This document shows, piece by piece, positions 10,025 to 20,956 of a stretch of 64,000 bases of DNA. Origin of the DNA: Brachionus manjavacas (taxonomy: Eukaryota; Rotifera; Eurotatoria; Ploima; Brachionidae); contig JAHQIY010000016.1 in the NCBI GenBank assembly GCA_019054805.1, positions 248,001 to 312,000 of the forward strand. The letters run 5' to 3'. The notes under the pieces were generated by a model that was given only the letters and a program-made list of their open reading frames with translations, was not told the origin of the DNA and made no database searches. The position numbers and the translations under genes are program-made. The first letter of the stretch is position 1; each line of letters starts with the position of its first letter.

Positions 10025-10801
10025 TTATATATTTATAAAAAGTTTAGGATTATCTTTTGACTGTTTTGCTACATTTGCCTCAAGTGTTTTCACCGCTTCC
10101 TTGACTTCGCGCTTTTCTTGATCTTTTATCATTTTAAATTTCTTCAAATAAAATTGCCTATTTTGTCCAAAATTAAATAATTCACTGTGAAACAAAGCTT
10201 TATCGTTCTTATTTTCTTTTAAATAAAAATACTTCCATGCATTGCCCATATGACCCCTATTGAGGCTCCCTAGACCTGGTCCAGTGTTTAAATTTACAAT
10301 CCTTGTATCACCTTCGGTTAATATTAGGTATAATGTAGACGATTGAGAATTGTCATCTTGTTGAAATTTTGGATAAGTTACATTTTGAAATAAAAAGGAA
10401 TGTGACATTTCTTTAATGATTGAATCAATTCAGATTCCTCCAATCTAGACTTCTAGATTCTATTCATCATTGTGATACCAAGAGATATTTGAACAATTAA
10501 AGTCCCCTCAAATCAAAAGACCACTTACTTTTTTAGCATCTAGCAATTTTCTAGCTCCATTTTGGCTCTGTTTGATTTCGTCAATCGCTTAATCAATATT
10601 TGGGCAGTATATGCGCCCTATCAAAATTAACTTCTTTCCGAATGTGATCAGACACCAAACTTGTTCAATAGAAGCTTGATTACAAAGCCTTCTTATGTTG
10701 ATTTCAGTAGCCATTATGCCATTCTTTAGATAAATGCATACGCCACCATCTCTTTTATTAAATTGCCTGTCTTGACGGTAGCATCCATCGTTATATTTCA
10801 A
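10025..10801 (-). pseudogene. LINE endonuclease (EEP-type) domain, broken
   Basis: On the minus strand, 10801-10589 reads KRDGGVCIYLKNGI and LILIGRIYCPN. About 10520-10460 reads GDFNCSNISWYHNDE across stops, the GDFN being a catalytic endonuclease motif. The frame 10408-10025 reads SSTLYLILTEGD, then the linker between endonuclease and RT (RGHMGNAWKYFYLKE). The first catalytic Asn and Glu motifs are absent, and several stops and frame changes interrupt it. It is the 5' part of the same internally deleted element as 9311-9991. Confidence 0.75.
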
Positions 10802-12083
10802 ATTTTTTTAATCAGTGTTTTTTATTTTAAATTAAACTTATTAGCCCACAAAGAATCTAAATAAAATCTAAATAAAATTTATGCGGTCAAGACAAACCGG
10901 TCCTGAGAAAAAAATTCAAAATTTTTTAAAATAACTCTTAATATCATTAATAAATAAAAAAAAATTTTTTTAATATTTTTTTAGCGAGTTTTTTTGTTTT
11001 TTTTTGCAAAATTTTTTGAAGTTTTAAGTGAAGATAGAAATTTTGTTGACCGGTCAATACAGACACGATCACGGTTTCTTAAAATTTTGGCCGGTTAAGT
11101 TTAGGCTTGTGTGGATCCCAACACTATTTAGTATATAAATAAATGAAAACAAAATTTGTTATTAAAAAGCATAAATGTATTAAAATTGATAAATGTTTTA
11201 ATTAAAAAGATTCAATTTTTTTATTTGAGTCTTTTATTCTTTAGAATCTATTAAACCTTTATTTCATATAAGTGATCACAAATGTAAGACTTTTTTTGAA
11301 CCATGACTTCTCGAATTGCATAGTAAATAAGTTTAACGACATGTACATCAGTTGTTCAAACACTTTTCGCTACAGCTACACCTGATTATACCTTGACCAT
11401 CTTCAATCAAAAGCTGGATCACGGCTTGTCGTAATTAAGCTTTTTTTAATAATTTAGTTGGCATCATTTAAATTAAAAATGTGAAATAAAATTTATTTAT
11501 TTGATCTTTACTATAATTTCTCTTTTTGTTTTAATATATGCGTAGAATTCTAATTTTTAAAGAACTAAAGTTATTAATTTAAAACAGTTATAATATATAT
11601 TTTCAAATGAATCATTTCACTTGATAACTGACGCGTTTTTATCTTGACTTAATTTTTAAACCATCTTTTAAATATATTACTCATTGATTTGCGCACATAA
11701 AAGTTTATTTCGAAACACACATTGCGTCATAGTTAGACTAAAATAAATTTAAGTGTTTCAAGCGAATTTTTTTGTTCATAAATTCTGAAAGTTAACTTAA
11801 TTCTATCCCATGATTAGAGTATTGGAAAAGATTTTCCAAAATATCTTTATAAATAAATTATGATTAACAAAATTTTTATTTCTAGAAGGATATTTTGAAA
11901 TTATGTCTTTCAAAATTCATAAAATCATTAATAAGCCAAAGATAGAATTAATAAAGATCATTTTGACAAATTTTATCTTATCATTTAAATTTAGACTCAA
12001 AATCCATTGGAAACAACCAAATTTCATTCTTTCAAAGCTATTTTTTTAATAAAAATATTCTTTTTATTAAGATAGAATTTAAG
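10802..12083. other. intergenic, upstream of annexin gene
   Basis: AT-rich with no gene. Three CCGGT-bearing words lie at 10896-11095 (AACCGGTCC, GACCGGTCA, GGCCGGTTA), possibly ends of a decayed element. No clear promoter element could be assigned to the annexin gene. Confidence 0.5.
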
Positions 12084-13639
12084 ATGTACCCAAACTATCC
12101 GAATCAAGGAGGCTTTCCATCTCAGCCGCCATTTCCAAACGTAGTCTTTCTCCAAAATTAAAACTTTTCCCTTTTAAAAATGTTTTGTTTAGTTTCCTTC
12201 TCAGCCAGGTTCGATTGGTTTCAATGATTCCATGAACAATGCTCCAATGTATCCAAATCAATCTGGTTATCCACCACAATCAGGCTTTCCGGTATTCCCA
12301 TCCGGTCAGTCAGGCTTCCCATCGCAGCCAGCTTATCCCTCAAATCCAGGCTTCCCTTCATCACAACCAAGCTACCCTGGACAACAATCGTACCCAAATT
12401 TTCCCCCTTCTAATCCCGGCTATCCTACTCAGCCTGGCTATCCTTCATCTCAAGCTCCTTCTAACCCAAGCTATCCGAACCAGACCGGATACCCTTCAAG
12501 TGTGCCTCCCTCTAACCCAGGCTATTTGCCAGCTCATATTGCTGCAAATCCGAACTTTCAGCCTGCTCAATTCTATGGCGGACCACCTGACAGTTTTGGC
12601 TCTGGCAACCCTCACCAAAATCAGGTATGATTTTCAATAACAAAAAAATAATAATTTTTTGAATTAATTTTATTTAAAGATGGCTCAGAACCCTGCGCTT
12701 AGACCTTATCAGCCATTCAATCCTAGTGATGATGCACAAAAGTTGTACAAAGCTATGAAAGGTTTTGGAACTGATGAGACAACACTGATTGACATACTTT
12801 GTAGACGCACATGGCAACAAAGGCAACAAGTAGCTCAACAGTACAAATCAGACTATGGAAAAGATTTGCTAAAAAATATCAAGGACGAAACAAAAGGAAA
12901 TTTTGAGCTTGTTTTCAAAGCGTTATTGCTCACACCAATTCAACTAGAGGCTCATGACTTGAAGAAATCTGTGGACAGAATAGGGACTGATGAAGAGGCT
13001 TTGATTGATATTATGTGTACCAAAACAAATTCAGAAATGATGCTTTTAAAGAATACCTATCAACAAATGTATCGCAGTAACATTGAAAAAGATGTTGCTG
13101 GCGACGCATCTGGCTATTTTAGAAGATTTTTGGTGTCTCTAATGGCTTCGAACAGGTCCGATAGTCCACCTGATTATCAGCGAGCTGTGCAACAAGCCCA
13201 AGCTTTGTATCAAGCTGGAGAAAAACGCATGGGAACAAATGAAGTTGAGTTTAATAGAATTTTTGCATCCGAAAGCTTCGCACAATTGAGAATTATTTTT
13301 GAAGAGTATTACAAATTGACTGGACATGATATTGAAAAAGCCATTAGAAAAGAAATGAGTGGTGATGTGGAACGGGCATTTTTGGCAATTGCCCAAATCG
13401 CAAAAAATCCCAGCTTGTTTTATGCAAACAGATTACATGAGACAATGGCTTGTGCAGGTACAAAAGATAGGTCTCTGATTAGACTTATTGTACTAAGAAG
13501 TGAAGTTGATATGTTGGATATTAAAAGTGAATATCAAAGAAAATATGGAAAGACTCTGGAACAATCAATCAAGTCAGATTGCTCTGGTGACTACAAAAGA
13601 GCTCTGCTGTGTCTTGTTGGCGATCCAAACTGGAGATAA
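12084..13639 (+). CDS. annexin with Pro/Gly/Tyr-rich N-terminus (A7/A11-like)
   Basis: Three coding exons: 12084-12140, 12193-12624 and 12680-13639 (stop included), all joining in phase 0 with GT-AG introns of 52 and 55 bases; 482 residues. Residues 1-163 form a low-complexity domain of repeated GYP/SNPGYP/SGFP units, as in annexin A7 and A11. Residues 164-482 hold four annexin repeats with Ca2+ loops GFGTDE (from about 191), RIGTDE, RMGTNE and CAGTKD. Annexins bind acidic phospholipids in a Ca2+-dependent way; the Tyr-rich tail of A7/A11 drives self-association and partner binding. The start ATG at 12084 was chosen because it opens the same repeat (MYPNYPNQGGFP). Translation of exon 3 alone would give a tail-less annexin, but the splice joins favour the long form. 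Confidence 0.92.
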
Positions 13640-13960
13640 ATTTTAACCAAATTTTAATTAATTGATGTAACTTTTCGTCTGCTTTTATGAATGATAGCTT
13701 TTAATTTTTAAATCAAAAATTAAATTTTAAATGGCTCGTTTAATTAAATTTTTTTAGATCAAATTTTTTACAAGATAATTCATCAAATAATAAAATTTAT
13801 TTTTGATAATTTTTAATTTTCTTTTTTATTTAAAGTAAAGAAAATAAAATCAAAATTTAAATAAAATAATTAGAAATACATTGGGAAAATTAGTAGACAT
13901 TGTGCAAAAATAACAAATAACCAAAGATTGTTAATCATTGTTTAAAATAGTCAAACTTTA
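13640..13960. other. intergenic, 3' of annexin
   Basis: AT-rich 3' flank and probable 3' UTR. Nothing else is recognised. Confidence 0.5.
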
Positions 13961-13965
13961 ACTTT

Positions 13966-14065
13966 CATTTGGTTTATTTTTTTGTGTTTGAATTACAAAA
14001 TGTATCCAATGTAGAAATAACATTAAAAAAGTGCGATGTTTCAAATTCAAATTTTCAAATTTTTT
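13966..14065 (+). repeat. copy of the 44.3-kb element terminal repeat
   Basis: Contains TTGAATTACAAAATGTATCC and GAAATAACATTAAAAAAGTG, closely matching 44301-44370 and, inverted, 45912-45976. No opposing arm was found nearby, so this is a solitary end or a decayed copy. Confidence 0.7.
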
Positions 14066-14505
14066 CAGTCTCAAATAAAAATATAATTTTTAAGTTAATA
14101 TTGCAAGCATTTTCATATTTGAAATTAAACACTTTAGTAAAATAGAATGAGTTTAATTTTTATTTTAAAATCTGAAAAAAATATTGAAAATTCTTTTTTA
14201 ATTTTTAAATAATTCATTTATTTATTTTTTCCCGAGCAAATGCTCACTCAGACTAGAAACATATGAAAAAACTAAAAATATACTAATAATATAAAATTAA
14301 ATAAATAAAAAGAATAAAAATGAGAATTTAAAAGAAAAAAAATAGATAAATAATTAATTTTGATTAAATTTTATATTCAATCATTAAAAAACTGGATCTA
14401 GTCGGTTGAACCATAGTTTACTTATTATCCGAAATATTTTTTTTAAGGTTTTGTAGTAGTAGTAAAAAACCGCGGCATGAAATTGATCATCTAATATAAC
14501 GGTAA

Positions 14506-15948
14506 TCAATCTGATTCGTGTTCGCCTAGAATTACTTTTTGCTTCCTCTTTTGTAGGAATGAGCGTATCCAGCATAAGAGTTTCGATTTGATGCCATATT
14601 GTTCAAGCTTGTGTATGAGGCGAGCGTGTGGTACGGTGTCGAAAGCTTTGGCGAAATCGAGAAACAGGGTGTCCAGCGGGTGATTCGAGGCTGATGCTTT
14701 TGTTGCGTAGTCCATTGTTTCTAAAAGATTAGTTACACATGCTTTTTTATTTACGAAGCCATGTTGATTTTCGAATATAAGCTTATTTTGTGACAAGAAC
14801 GACATGATTTCTCTTTTAACAATTTTTTCCAGTACTTTGCACACAACTGCTGTCAGTGAAATAGGCCTGTAGTTCGATGGGTCGGTGTTGTTGCCTTTCT
14901 TAAGGATTGGAGTTATTAAGGCTTCTCTCCATTTGTCTGGGACACTTCCAGTGTCTAACGAGAGCTGAAAAATGCGAAGGGCGAGCGTGTTAGCGCATTC
15001 TTTGAGTACGTTAGGATGGATACCGTCCGTACCGATTGATTTATGTGGGTTTAGTTTGCTAAGAATCAGTATAACGTCACAGCTACTTACTTTAATTGTG
15101 GAGATTGAGTTGGGCGTTCTTGAGGCGAAAACTGACATTCCATCGATTGTATCCTCTTGAACGAATACGGAGTTAAAGTGTTGGTTTAAAATGTTCGCGA
15201 TCGTGGTTTTGTCTTGTTGAGCTATTCCTTGTCCATCTTTCATTAAATTGATATGAGGTTTAACCTTTTGCTTGCTGTTAACGTATGCATACAGTCGTTT
15301 CGGGTTGCTTTTGTCTGATGCTAGCTTGTATTCGTAGTTTCTAGTGGCCTCGCGAGTTTTTTTTTCTACTTCAAGTTTTGCCTTAGTATATTCAAGTTGT
15401 GGCTGACGATTTTTTCCACCTGAGGCTCGAACTTTGTTCCAGATAGACTTTTTTTTCATTATTAGTTGTTTTAGTTCTTTGTTCATCCACGGAGCTGTTT
15501 TTCTAATGACTTTGTGGTGCTTTATCTTCGGAATAAAAGTGTCGCATGCTGAGTTATATATACTGATGAATGAATTGTAGCAGCAGTTAACGTCCTGTTC
15601 AGTGAAAATTTTGTCCCAGTTTGCAGTTTCAAAAGCTCTGTTCAGTTTGGCATACTCGCCCTGGTTGTACTTGTACCTACAGCTTGTAGATATTTCTGAT
15701 GTGCAAGTAGCAAGTTGGTACTCCCATGTTAGCGTAATGTGTGCTAATTCTCGCGCTCCGAGCTGAGCAGAGTCGTATACATAGTGTATTCGATAGGGTG
15801 AGTCAGTGATAATGTAGTCGAGAGTGTTAGACAGACTTCCGTTGGCTTTGCGAAATGTAGGTTTGTTTACGTGCTGGTAGAGTGATTCGTCGTTTAGCAG
15901 GTCAATAAATTTGCTTCCTGGACTGTCCCCGTTCCCAAGCACAGACAC
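14506..15948 (-). pseudogene. LINE RT, 3'-deleted
   Basis: Open frame of 480 residues. The first part is the C-terminal end of the endonuclease (LSNTLDYIITDSPYRI; the usual SDH motif is replaced by ELAH, so the catalytic Asp is lost). A basic linker follows, then RT motifs: SIGTDGIHPNVLKECA, YRPISLTAVVCKVLEKIV, NQHGFVNKKACVTNLLE and FLDFAKAFDTVPHARLIHKL. It stops just after KQKVILGEHESD, before VPQGS and xADD, so the catalytic Asp pair is absent. The frame begins where the endonuclease frame ends, implying one frameshift near 15960. Confidence 0.88.
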
Positions 15949-15968
15949 AGTTCCGTCGTTGAGCCACT

Positions 15969-16526
15969 TTAAATATATGGGAAGTTGAAATCCCCAGCGA
16001 TAAGTAATCCTGTGTTATTCTTGTGGTGAACGGCTGATTTGGCGGCTCTCAAGGCTAAGTTTATTTCGTTGTCGACTAGGGAGTTAGCAGCGAAGCTATT
16101 TCCTGGTGGTGGGCGGTATATGCAGCCTCCGATTACAGTTTCCTTTTTCAAGTTGATTTGACACCAGAGTTGTTCTGATATTGAGCTGTTGTTTATGTTC
16201 GAAAGAACTTTGATAGTTGTGTTTGTGTGATTGAGATCGTTCCTGATGTATATTGCTACTCCGCCTCCGTGAGTAGGCCTGTCATTTCTGTACACGTAGT
16301 AGTCAGCTAATGATGAGTTGGAGACGTTAGTAAACCAAGTTTCTGTGATTAGAATAACGTGCGGACGCTCTTGAGCGGTTCGGGCCTCGAGTTCATTGAT
16401 CTTTGATGTATTCAGTGATGTGGCGTTAGTGTATAGACACTTAAGATGATCGATTATGTTAGGTGATTTATTTTGTGTTTGAATTGCGAGCTGGGGAGGC
16501 CGAGCGGTAGCTGTGAGTGGCACCAA
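15969..16526 (-). pseudogene. LINE endonuclease domain, frameshifted from RT
   Basis: The 185-residue frame matches the exonuclease-endonuclease-phosphatase domain of LINEs: LYTNATSLNTSKINEL, ILITETWF with the catalytic Glu, GGGVAIYIRND, GGCIYRPPP and LLIAGDFNFPYI. The polypeptide ends at the GDFN motif because of a frameshift; downstream sequence continues as YLKWLNDG in the frame of the RT entry. An open frame without an ATG extends upstream to about 16640, so the original protein was longer at its N-terminus. Confidence 0.85.
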
Positions 16527-16651
16527 GATGTTTTGCTGTTTTGGTTTTATGTTACTAATAGATAAGGTAGTTGTGTCGCTTATGCTGTTTGAAGGTAAGG
16601 GCTGAGTTGAAATTCGATTTGTGCTTTGGTGAGTAATTTTGGAGAAGAGTT

Positions 16652-17044
16652 GTGAGGAGAGGTTGTTTAGTTGTTATTTCCGGTCGTCTGGGTGCAGGAC
16701 CCAGGACGGCATCTCCTAATGAAAAACTAAGCCATTCAAAAGTGAGTTCCTCCCGTTCAGACATCAACAAAGATAAGAAAAAAAAAGCATTAGATACTGC
16801 GAAAAACCAATTGTCATTCCACCAAAAGATGGAGGCGAATTCAAAAATGCCTTTGAAATCTGTGAATACGGCACGATGGTCACAAATGGATATGATCAAT
16901 GATGATCTTGCATTCAAGCCGATCATATCCTTGAGCTCAAAAATTGAATGCTGGTCAAAAAATTCACTCAATTCAGCCAAGTTTTCTTTTATATTCTTTA
17001 TTGTATTTTCAAGGTTCATTTTCTTTATAAAGATAAAAAAATAA
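16652..17044. other. uncharacterised open region beside LINE 5' end
   Basis: Both strands are open here: 130 codons on plus at 16652-17044 and 154 on minus at 17019-16555. The minus product starts with a coiled-coil-like stretch (NLENTIKNIKENLAELSEFF) and could be an ORF1-like remnant of the LINE. The plus product is Lys/Ser-rich. I recognise neither and cannot choose a strand. Confidence 0.3.
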
Positions 17045-18074
17045 CCAAATCATCTGAAAAAGAAGAGAGTTTTTTTTCTAAAAATACCGGAAATAACAAT
17101 TAAAATTTTTAACTGACTTAAATTTTTAAAAAAAGTCCAAGTCAAGATTTGACTTAAAAACAAGTCTAATCTCAACCTATTTTTTTCCAGCCTATATTCT
17201 CAACCTATTTCTAAATTTTTTAATGAATCTTATCCAATTTTGGTTTCAAAATTTAATTTTTCATTCAGATGTGAATTTATTAAATAATTCTTTTGCACTT
17301 TTGATATTTCTTTCTGGCTTTCCTTTGTTTTAAAATAAAGTCTAAAGTTGTCTTTGGAAGATTTGATTTAAAATGTCTTCTTTTCAGTTTACTTACTCTA
17401 TTCAAATTGAAATTTATTTTGATTTTTTTCTTCGACATAAAATAAAGTTGTCAATATTTTACAAGATTTCCTTCTAATAAAAAAATAAAAACTATAGAAA
17501 GCTCATTATAGATAATCATTTTTAGAAGGGAAAAGACAACTTGCCATAACATGATCAATTAGAAAATTAAAGTCAATAATTTTATATAAAAGATATTATA
17601 TTATAATTAACAGATAAACTATTTCAAAGTAACTCTTAAATATGTCGAATGCTTACAAATTATCATTGATAAAAGAAAAATTTTGATCAGTGGAAATATT
17701 TCCTAGTAAAAATTCATATCGTAGTTTAACCCAGGGCAGCCATTTCACTCGATTCGAATAAAAATGATGATTGTAAAGTTGTTTTTTCTATTTAATTACC
17801 ATGTTTCATTAAAACTCAATACTTAAGCATGTTAAAATTTGAAATTTAATTACGCAATTATTTTTAGAAATGTAAAAAAAAATTGCCATTGTATTTTATT
17901 AGGTCATTATATCAAGTTTCAATTAATTTATCTTTATTTTAATTGTATTATAAAATAATATTTTATTCATTGAAAAATATTCTTTAAAAAAAATTTATTT
18001 TAAAATTTTCAATGACAATTAAATCAGAAAAAAAAAACATAAAATATTTGCAAAATAAAATAAATATTTAGGAG
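17045..18074. other. intergenic, no gene seen
   Basis: AT-rich 3' flank of the KAT8 gene. Only A/T runs and short words such as repeated AAGTC were noticed. Confidence 0.55.
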
Positions 18075-19758
18075 CTATTTTTTGTTCTGTTTAACTTGTT
18101 TTTTTGGTGGTTCCCAAATTAAATAATCTGAATCCACTTCAATAATAGGCTTTTTATGCTCAATAGCTTTTAGATGCTCTTCGATTGCTTTTTTGGTAAC
18201 ACAAATTATATGTTGACCCTTCCAATATTTTACCATATTTAATGAGCTCAGAGTGTCTATAATATCATTGTTGGTAAAAGAAGTCATCCGAGATATATCT
18301 TTTATAGATAGCATGACAGTTGAGTCTTTTAGAATATTTAGTATGATCCAAGACCAATAGCTGCGGTAGCTGAGTTTACCAAGATCGCTTAATGGCTTTT
18401 CTGGCGAGCCACAAACACCCTCAATTTTAGTCAATTGATAGCTAAATGAGATCAAAAATTTGCCGTAGCCTTTCCTTTGATATGGTGGCAGTGTTAAAAT
18501 ACAAGCCAAGTTGTTGTTCTCCGAAGAGTCTTTTTCTTTTGAAAAATAGCCAACAACATGACATCCAACTTTGTCCACTTCGGCCAGCACATAAAAAACA
18601 AATGGAACAACATCGTAGTAGAGTGTTTTATGGTCCAAAAATAATTTTGCCAACAAACAAAGGCATTGACAGTAGATCTTAAAAATTATTTGTTTTTTTT
18701 TTCTAGTTTAATTTCAATAAAATTTTGCCTTGTTACCTTGTGATCTTTTCCGTCTACTTCAAACACACTCAATGTTCCTTTGCGGTAAATTTCTTTACCG
18801 GGCGGCCTCCTAGCAGCGCATTCACCCTAGAAAATAAAAAAATCAAAAATGTTATTATGCCCCTAATCATTGACTCTAGATGGACATTTTAATTTGGAGT
18901 GCCCTTTAGCACTCCATCAATCTTAATGCTATTCTTTTTAAACTATAGCAGGAAAATTTTTCCAAATATTCTTGGATAAATATTTTTAATAAATTACATT
19001 ATCTGAATTTAAATCCAAAAAAAATAAAAATTAATATGTTCGATACTAGGGCTCACTATTTGAGGCTCTAAATTTCAACTTACCAGATGATATCGATAAG
19101 TAAGCTCTAACTTCATGTATTTTAGACAGTATTCGCATATAAATAACTTTGACTGCTTGCCATACTCATCTGGATACGGACTAAAATACCACGTGTCAAT
19201 TTCATATTTACCAAACTGAATTTTATCAATGTATTTTACTTTAGTGAGCTCTTCATGTTCTTTTTCAAGAATGGCCGTAGTAGGGTCAAGATCATTGATC
19301 AACTGGTGGCTATTAATAATTTCATTTTTGCGCTTTTGATGCCGAGTAAGTTTACGGTCGCCAATGTCATTGGCAATTTCTAGCTCAATTTTAGAATGTT
19401 TTGGCAGCTCGCCTTTGTCCAAATCAAATCTATCGATCTCAATCCATTCATCTAATCTCTTATCCACTGTTAAATAAATTTCAAAAAAATTTTAATTCAT
19501 TTTTTTTGTTGTCTTTTTCAAATTACTGTTTTCAAAGTGAACAAAATACTCGACTCGTTTGGCTTTGTTTTCGTTGGCACGAGTCTCCAGAACTTCGGCC
19601 GACCACCACTCTCCATCCAACCGCCTAACACTGTACACTCGTCCAACTTGGGGAAGTTTAACGTCCAGCTCATTCGAACATTCAGGTGAGGCTTCTGCTT
19701 TTGTGTCATTGGAAGGACTTGAACTAGGATCTACTTGAGGACTCATTGCTTTTACCAT
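18075..19758 (-). CDS. KAT8: MYST histone acetyltransferase KAT8/MOF
   Basis: Four exons on the minus strand: 19758-19527, 19466-19084, 18826-18737 and 18677-18075, consistent in phase, encoding 435 residues (human KAT8 has 458). It has an N-terminal chromo-barrel ([20 protein letters not shown], about 37-90). The C2HC zinc finger uses Cys188, Cys191, His204 and Cys208. The MYST domain has the acetyl-CoA loop QRKGYG (about 302-307), the catalytic Glu in GSPEKP (about 328) and the autoacetylated Lys position in LDHKTLYYD (about 252). KAT8 acetylates H4K16 in MSL/NSL complexes in the nucleus. Exon 3 (30 codons) is supported by the peptide [12 protein letters not shown]. The neighbour PSMB2 lies on the same strand, 207 bases upstream. 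Confidence 0.95.
18896..18916. other. intronic hairpin in KAT8
   Basis: A perfect 7-base stem, GGAGTGC/GCACTCC, with a 6-base loop inside the 257-base second intron, the longest of that gene. The function is unknown; chance is possible. Confidence 0.4.
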
Positions 19759-19965
19759 TGGAAAACTTATCTATCAGAATTGTTTTCATTCTCTTTTTGG
19801 ATTGAAAAAAAATTTTCCGGATGCTAGCCCGGTTTTTAGTAAACAACAAAAATTTTTTTATCAATAAATAAATTTTATTTTGAAAATTTTTATAGCTGTT
19901 TTTATTTTAAATTATCCAGCTTTCGAGTCTCGATAGATAAATAAAGATATATGCATACGAGTTGT

Positions 19966-20710
19966 TTATATTTCCATTGATTCGTGTCTGGCTGCTTGAT
20001 CGCCTTGGTATTTGGCATAAATAGATGGCAAGTCTTTAATGCCTTCATTGCTAATTACTCTAACATGGAATGAGGGAAGCTGGACTAAAAGTCTTTTTTG
20101 TATTTCGGCAACGATTTTGTTCAAAAGATTCAACGCTTCGGCTTCGGTCATGTCTGGTTTGTAATATTTATCACAAATGCTAAGGCCGAAAAAAGAGCCG
20201 TAGCCGTGAATAGCAAACGGAAGCTTTACTAGTGACGCCAAATAGTCCATAAAGTAAAGCGAAGCTCCATCATGTTCGTCATGTCCCGCAATCAGCATAT
20301 TTACATTATAAGGTCCCTAAATTACAAATATTAAATTATCTAAATTTTTTTTTTCTTTTTTTAATACTCTGCTTCTTAAACTTGTAGCTAATTCTCTTCT
20401 TGTGTAATTTGCGGCAGCGTGGATGGAAAGATCGTAGCCATTTATCATTTTGTACAATTGTAAATTTCTCTGGATAAATTCGGCAAAGTTGACTTTGTCG
20501 CCCGGTTCGCCCGTGACCAGCATAGCGCCTCGGTCATTTATTCTAAATAGTTTATCATCATCTTGAAAAATTAAACTCAAATTTTTTTTAACACCAAAAA
20601 TTTGGTCACAAAAAAGTACCCTGTTTCATTATGACAATACTATGGGCCTGATTTGTGTCCGATGCCACCATAACAAAGTCTTTACCAACTATACCAATAA
20701 CACACTCCAT
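19966..20710 (-). CDS. PSMB2: proteasome subunit beta type-2
   Basis: Three exons on the minus strand: 20710-20620, 20561-20368 and 20316-19966, consistent in phase, encoding 211 residues (human PSMB2 has 201). The N-terminus MECVIGIVGKDFVMVASD, then GEPGDKVNFAEFIQRN, LYKMINGYDLS, AANYTRRELATSLRSR and GHDEHDGASLYFMDYLA are the hallmark order of the beta-4 ring subunit. This subunit is structural: no propeptide and no catalytic N-terminal Thr are expected or seen. It works in the 20S core. The thioesterase gene starts 246 bases away on the opposite strand, so the two may share a divergent promoter. Confidence 0.95.
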
Positions 20711-20956
20711 CTTTTCTTAAACTGATTTACGATCTAAAATTATTGTAAAATTAAAATTATTCTTAATTGAAAATAAAAATTGAATTTCAACTCCATCATC
20801 GTAGAAATTCTAATTTTGCATTCACAAATAAACCAAATAAGAAAATAGCAAAATTTATTTAATTTTATTATCTAATTCATTATTCTCTAAAAATTAACAT
20901 TACATTTAAGTTGGTGTAACTCATGCGGCTTCATTTCTCATTCATAATTAAATAAA
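20711..20956. promoter_or_regulatory. shared divergent promoter interval PSMB2 / thioesterase
   Basis: 246 bases between the two start codons, AT-rich. No TATA box or known element could be fixed with confidence. The assignment rests only on the head-to-head layout. Confidence 0.45.

Larger units (their letters stand above)
14215..16650 (-). mobile_element. non-LTR retrotransposon with internal deletion
   Basis: The element runs on the minus strand from about 16650 to its 3' end near 14215. It carries endonuclease and RT sequence (separate entries), then an untranslated tail with the hairpin GAGCAAATGCTC (14234-14245) and an AAAT-rich end. Motifs from RT motif B to the C-terminus are missing. 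Its GC content is higher than that of surrounding DNA. Confidence 0.8.

Noticed and set aside
13139..13396. Minus-strand frame within annexin exon 3
   Set aside because: Antisense shadow of a conserved annexin domain.
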